From positions 37,462,371 to 37,526,370 of the forward strand of contig OZ020515.1 of NCBI GenBank assembly GCA_963971425.1: 64,000 nt of DNA, written 5' to 3'. Of this stretch, positions 57,628-64,000 are shown one piece after another (within the stretch, counting starts at the first letter, position 1; every line of letters begins with the position of its first letter). The DNA is from Bryoerythrophyllum caledonicum. Taxonomy: Eukaryota; Streptophyta; Bryopsida; Pottiales; Pottiaceae. The position numbers and the translations under genes were made by a program. The notes beneath the pieces are model-generated. The model saw nothing but the letters and a program-made list of their open reading frames with translations. It was not told where the DNA came from and made no database searches.

Positions 57628-58246
57628 CTAATCTTTGTCGTTTTTGGCATCATCTTCTCCTTCCTCTTTTTCTTCTTCTTCCTCTTCATCCTCGTCGTCA
57701 TCAAGATCGTTGGCGTGTTTGTCCGCGTAGATGGAACACAATGTCTCAACACGCTCTATGGAATGAATGTTCTCCAAAAGGAAGACATTTTTTTCCGCAT
57801 CCACATAGCGTTCAATAAACAGCTTCTTCCCCTCCTTGTAACTGTAATTGAAAAAACACCGCGTTAAACAAATAAAACAACACAAATTAAATTTAGAATA
57901 TGTAGAGTTGAACATTCATAAAAGTAGAACGCACATGACACATAGAAAAAACTACATTTACATGGCTTCAATCGATTATTTGCGGTGCCATTCTATCAAC
58001 TCATTCACGGTCCAAGCTCTCCTTCGCAAATTCTTTCTCCAATTTTTGCGTTCATCAAATGCAACATTCACATCCTTCAACCAAGCAATATCCACTCGGT
58101 CTGTACCACAAGGACTCTCCAACTCCAGAACAACCGCAAAAAAATTGGGATTGCCCGGAAGCACATCAACCATCATCGCATCCAACTCCTCAAGTCCTTC
58201 CTTCTTTGCCCCAAAGTAAGTGTTATACTTCTTTTCATCAACATGA
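57628..58246 (-). CDS. Accessory gene of the Mutator-like element, exons
   Basis: The minus strand has two protein-like blocks. One (~58246-57976) reads HVDEKKYNTYFGAKKEGL and NPNFFAVVLELESPCGTDR, then a basic RKNWRKNLRRRAWTVNE. The other (to 57628) follows a TTACAG acceptor and reads YKEGKKLFIERYVDAEKN, ending in a long Asp/Glu run. They may be exons of one gene, but the first block meets a TAA before a clear donor, so the junction is unresolved. The family is not recognised. The position opposite the transposase recalls the divergent second gene of maize MuDR. Confidence 0.4.
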
Positions 58247-58778
58247 TTAGCAATGGTTTGGATACTTTATCGCCGGTGGCCTTGGTCTCCATGTTCGTCC
58301 ACAAATTCAATTTTCTCAAAACCTTCTTCCTTTGTCTCTTGAATGGATTAGTCAACATTTTCTCCTTCATTCGCCGGAAGTTAATACTTCGGCGTCTCAA
58401 TTCTACCTAGGGCAGACGACCAAGAGACAAAGTCATCAGTTCTATCTCAAGGTGATCACATAGGTGTTTGCCTAGGTGTCTCCAATGCTTCTAAGGTCCT
58501 AATGGACAATTGTCCACCAAACAGTGCCATGGCTTAACCGTGACAAGAACTTCTTTAAAGTCACAATTGAGAACAACTAATGGTAAGCCTAAGAGCACCA
58601 TCTCTACAAAAAAATCAACAAATAAAAAAGAATACAATAAGAATCCATGAACCTCAAACCTCATCAAAATACAGAGTTCTAATCACATAATAAACAAGAA
58701 TTAAAAAGTATATTAAGCTATCAATATCCATCACAATACAAAAACTTCAAATCTGTCACTATATCATAAAAGGCATTG

Positions 58779-60058
58779 ACAAAATATACGTCACGACCTA
58801 TAAAGAATAAAAGTAGTCACCACCTAATAACTTAAGAATATGTAATACAATCATCATGACCATGCAAAGAATGGAAAAACGTCCTTGCCCACTCTAAAAT
58901 ACCTGTCACAACCTACAATGACAAATGACAAAAGTAGTCACTCTCAAACACCCAAAAATATGCAATATCCGTCACTACCATGCAAAGAATGGAAAAAAAT
59001 GCCCTTGGTCCATTCTAAATATCCGTCACGACACATTAAAAAACAAAGTAATCACCAATGTACACATCGAACTATGCAATATCCGTCACAGCGAGAAAAT
59101 CATATAGAAAACGTCACCGGACTAAAATGAAATACTCGTCACGATGATAATTATCCAAAATATGTCACGCATTACTTCTACCTCAACGAAGCATACTTAA
59201 ACACCCTCACCCTCTCCCATTAAAATATCCGGAACCGTGAGAATTATCCAAAGTATGTCACGCACTACTCCTACCTCAACGAAGCATACTTAACTACCTT
59301 CACCCTCTCCCATTAAAATACCCATCACCATCATAAGAACCCAAAAAACGTCACACCCTCTCCTATTGCAATACCCAAAACAAACCCTAAGCTCTAAAAC
59401 AATCATTCACAATTCTTGTTGCAACAAAATTATGCAATGTTAAGTGACTAATCATGCAAAAAATCACAGTTTCAAGTTTCAAAAACGTGTCAAAATGCAT
59501 AATTTTGGTGAGAAAAAAACAAAAGAAAAGGTTAAGTATTACATGAACGACAATGATGGATGTTGTGCACGTACAAATGTTTCACCTCCTACAAAGTCGA
59601 GCTCGGTAAACAGTCATGACTCTCTGCACAGGTTTTTGTGGGTTACATGTGCACATTCCACGACGATTAGGGGCAAGCCCATGTCGATCTATAGAATTGC
59701 GAATTGTAAGGGTGATGCAAACTCCAATGCACGAGAACGTGACGGGTATGGCTCACGATCGTGTGTGCAGGGTCTGGGGGTATGGGGTATTGGGAGGGGC
59801 ATTGGGGGGGCTGGGTATTGGGATGGGGTATGTGAGCGGGGGTATTGGTTTGAGGTAATGGACGCCGGGTACCGGAAAAGGCCTGGGATTTGGCCAGGCT
59901 ACGTCGTTACATCACACGAGACTCGGCTCGAGTTAGAGCCCCGGGTTCCTATTCCTGATGAGCTGGTGTTGGGTTGTTCCGCAGATGAGGAAGGGTGGGG
60001 CGGGTTGGCCACCATTCATGGGGCCTCTCCTAACGAGGGGGTCAATTCGCCCTGGGCC
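58779..60058 (-). repeat. Right long inverted repeat of the Mutator-like element
   Basis: About 1.28 kb, the inverted counterpart of 53272-54412. It carries AATATCCGTCAC-like motifs and contains a local duplication: the CTACCTCAACGAAGCATACTT block occurs twice (~59180 and ~59271), which explains the extra length. Confidence 0.8.
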
Positions 60059-60070
60059 CTGGAGGAGGTG

Positions 60071-60352
60071 GCCCAAGGCAAATTGACCCCCTCGTTGGTA
60101 CTTACCCGAGGTGGGCCCTATCTTAATTGCATGGGGTCATATTTCTGGCATTCTTATTTTGGGGGATCCAGAGGCTTTTCTTGGATTTTTTTGGACAAAT
60201 TTGAGGCCTACCGCTATTGTTTACCCATAGAGGACCCTCTCTTGCTATAAATAGGTCCCCATCCAAAAACAAAATAGGGGCCAGGTTTGGCCCCACCACC
60301 TCATGGCCCTCTCGGGTAAGTACCAACTAGGGGGTCAATTCGCCCTGGGCCT
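60071..60352. mobile_element. Short MITE abutting the Mutator-like element
   Basis: About 282 bp, closely matching 36576-36853. The same GGAGGAGGTGG flanks it on both sides (60061-60071 and 60353-60363), containing a perfect 9-bp duplication. The ends (AATTGACCCCCTCGTT) are those of the large element whose right end lies only a dozen bases away. Confidence 0.82.
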
Positions 60353-61177
60353 GGAGGAGGTGGTTGCTGTCACGGTAACTTCACTCTGCTACTTACATCT
60401 GTTGCAGGTTCAAAACAATCGAAAATGTTGGCTTCTTAAAATAATTGGCACTTTCCTGAGATTACATGTCAGTTACACCACAACGAATAGTTTAGTCGTC
60501 GGTATAACCAATGACATATGCAACGATAGTTCAAGTTGAACGTTCAATCAGGACCATGAATAATGCTTTTGACGTGACCAATAAAAGCCACAGGGCAACG
60601 AAGAGAATGAAGCTGGAGTAATAAATGGTGAGCTAATCCGTGTAGCTTTCACAGAACATACAGAACTACGAGTAACACATCGACCTTGGAAACGACCAAG
60701 CAACTCCGATAGACTACATTCTCAGAGACTCGACCATTTTCGAACTATCCAGCAAAGATCACGACTCCACACCAAAGTTGACGAGCTACTTCATGAACAC
60801 AGGGAAATCTCATGTACAACATCGAGTAATTTACGGTGGAACTAGATCTGCAAATTACAGTTTCATTGATTTACAAAGCTCAGTGGTGTCCTCTGCAACT
60901 TCCAGCCCATTCATGTTATACGGACATCACCATCTGCGGCTGCATATACCAACCAGAATACATTTCAGTCACAGCCTAGATGCAAGAAGAAAAATGATAA
61001 CACCGTCATGATCCGAAGCTCACTGGTGACATTGGAAGAACTTAGTTCACCAACACCCTCAGAACGAAATTTCAGATCCTTAGACTCCACTCCGACACAG
61101 AAAAAGTGGCAAGAAAAACCGCTCTCTTCCAACTGCAGGTTCGACCAGTGTTACCAAAAGAATGACGCTAATATTAC

Positions 61178-61393
61178 TCATGTTATTGACTCTGCGTGTG
61201 AGAAAGGGCCAACTAGGAAGAAATCGTACTTTGCATCAGGAACAATGAACTTGGGGAGCCTCTCCTCCATCAGAAGATAATCCACCTGCTCATCTATTGC
61301 CCTTAGGTCAGCAAGATGAACTGTATCAAGAGATGAGCTCAGAATGGACTTTTCGAGAGTGAGAAGAGAGGAGAACGATGGTTGTTTAATCAA
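61178..61393 (-). CDS. Hypothetical short ORF
   Basis: 71 codons from an ATT-type opening; the open frame extends upstream to ~61447. The protein looks regular (LADLRAIDEQVDYLLMEER and KFIVPDAKYDFFLVGP) but no family was recognised. It lies downstream of the E2 gene on the same strand and may be an exon of an unplaced gene or non-coding. Low support. Confidence 0.25.
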   Translation of the reverse strand: MIKQPSFSSLLTLEKSILSSSLDTVHLADLRAIDEQVDYLLMEERLPKFIVPDAKYDFFLVGPFSHAESIT

Positions 61394-62077
61394 AGTCTTT
61401 CGGATAGAAGTGACGAGGGATAGGGAACTATTCTTTCTTGAAAAAGTTACATCATGAGGACCGTATTATAAAAGAAACATCACTTACTGAAAATTAAATC
61501 GGACTGAAACGAAAAAACTATGCACCCGTCTACAACGAATCGAATTAGAAGCAGAATGCAAGAAATCAAAGCAGACATTCATCTGATGAACAAATGACAT
61601 GAAACGGAAGGAGCAGGGATAAATAAATAATGAAATAGAATTACATCATGCAACGTGAGTGCGCACCTTTGCTGGTCTAAGACCGGAAGGAGCTCTGGCT
61701 CACTCAGAAGTTGTGGAAGCCCCTCTTAATAGCAAGGAAACCGGGGATGACATGGACAACTCCACCAGACAATACCAGGCGCCATTGCATTGCTTTCCCA
61801 AACCCGCAACAAAGCCCTCAACATTCAATCCCTATATGGAGTCTTCTTCTTCTGTTTCTTCGTCTTCCTCTACCTGCTATTCTTCAAATTTCCCCAACAC
61901 TCACTACGTAGTCACAAGTAGGCGCTTCACATTCTTTCCCTCAAAGAGGTTAAACCCAAGCACAACACCACCTTGCTCCAGGATCTCCCTTAACTATTAA
62001 AAAAAAAGAAAAAAAAGTGGCAAACGATGGGAAAAGGAGGAGGGTGTGCTCCCATCTTTGGACCGTCCCCAATCTGG

Positions 62078-63424
<1,347 letters not shown>

Positions 63425-64000
63425 TCATCGCCGGTGACGTCACTTTGATCCCTTGTGCTTCCCCTGTCACGTTGCCTTCTTCTGCTTGTGGTTATCCTCT
63501 CTGTGTTATTTGGGGCTCTTTCAGAGCGCGTGGGAACTATTCTTCAGCTGTAGGAAACTTTCTTTTCACCTCTCAAGGCTCGCACACCCAACCGTCCAGT
63601 GTCCACATTTTGGATTCCCAGCATCCACGTATTGAATTGTAAACCAAATCTTTCCGGCTAAGTCATTTTATGGTCAACAAATATTATTTTCATCCATTAG
63701 AAGGTTTACCTTATCTCATTGTAATCTGTTAAAGGATTTGGATTTTGAGCATTCTTTACAATTAGATATATATTATTGAAGTTGGGCTTTCCATTTTGAG
63801 TATGGTCATATTGGCACAACTATACGGATTGGTCACTTTCATACGCTCTCCCAAATTATTAATTTTTCCAAATCACAATGGTTTGGACACAATGGATACC
63901 ACCTAGGTATGACATGGATATCATGTGGGTATTACACATGTAATATGTAAGCATTACATGGGTATCACCTATGCAAGTCTCTTGAATTTTGCAAAAAAAT

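Larger units (their letters stand above)
53272..60058. mobile_element. Mutator-like element with >1.1-kb inverted repeats
   Basis: The left repeat (53272 to ~54412) and right repeat (~58779 to 60058) are inverted copies. Both begin GGCCCA(T/G)GG, share GAGAGGCCCCA and an NNTATCC...ATACCCCCGCTCACAT segment, and carry arrays of GTGACGGGTATT-like motifs. The interior holds a decayed MULE transposase and an acidic minus-strand gene. A clean 9-bp duplication was not found: the left flank is GAGGAGGA and the right is GGAGGAGGT, in purine-rich sequence where a MITE sits against the right end. The short MITEs at 36576 and 60071 carry the same termini. Confidence 0.8.

Overview
This is nuclear DNA from a land plant, most likely a seed-free one (bryophyte, lycophyte or fern); the lineage is an inference. 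The evidence is a G-type lectin S-domain receptor kinase with a plant-style HCDVKPEN catalytic loop, a DUF674 protein, GT-AG introns, AAACCCTA-type leaders, AT-rich spacers and many plant transposon types. Five host genes can be supported: the receptor kinase (24691-28722), a DUF674 protein (33429-34627), a CGK/WPGV zinc-ribbon-like mini-protein (39389-39592), a 64-residue membrane mini-protein (40938-41132) and a UBE2E-like ubiquitin-conjugating enzyme (62078-63079). Most of the rest is mobile DNA.

The most unusual object is a 12,720-bp element at 812-13531. It has 31-bp terminal inverted repeats (30/31 identical) and a 4-bp target duplication (TATG). It sits inside an older ~940-bp TTAA-flanked MITE, whose two halves lie at 169-811 and 13536-13831. 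Removing the insert and one TATG restores a MITE of the same length as an intact sibling at 4797-5738, so the ends of the large element are well defined. Its cargo is divergent. On the minus strand is a DUF7869-family protein with conserved Asp/His-rich motifs resembling an RNase-H-fold recombinase. On the plus strand is a ~1,300-codon reading frame of unknown function, cut only by three in-frame TAG codons. Between them lies a leader/promoter-like zone with GC palindromes and a 200-base assembly gap.

Other mobile DNA follows. A GC-rich, CCGG-rich degraded region occupies 14.5-18.4 kb. An apparently intact DD34E Tc1-like element with ~585-bp inverted repeats lies at 19458-22248, and a decayed sibling at 29121-31860. 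TTAA MITEs sit in two introns of the receptor kinase. A Tourist-like MITE is at 35022-35373. A decayed LINE spans 46-50.6 kb and is split by a MITE. An AATAACT-rich tandem-repeat zone lies at 50.6-52.7 kb. A 6.8-kb Mutator-like element with >1.1-kb inverted repeats occupies 53272-60058, and two short MITEs (36576-36853 and 60071-60352) share its ends.

The five host genes have no evident functional link. Stretches not listed as features, mainly 18.45-19.45, 22.9-24.6, 31.9-33.3, 37.2-38.7 and 63.6-64.0 kb, held nothing recognisable apart from the small palindromes noted.
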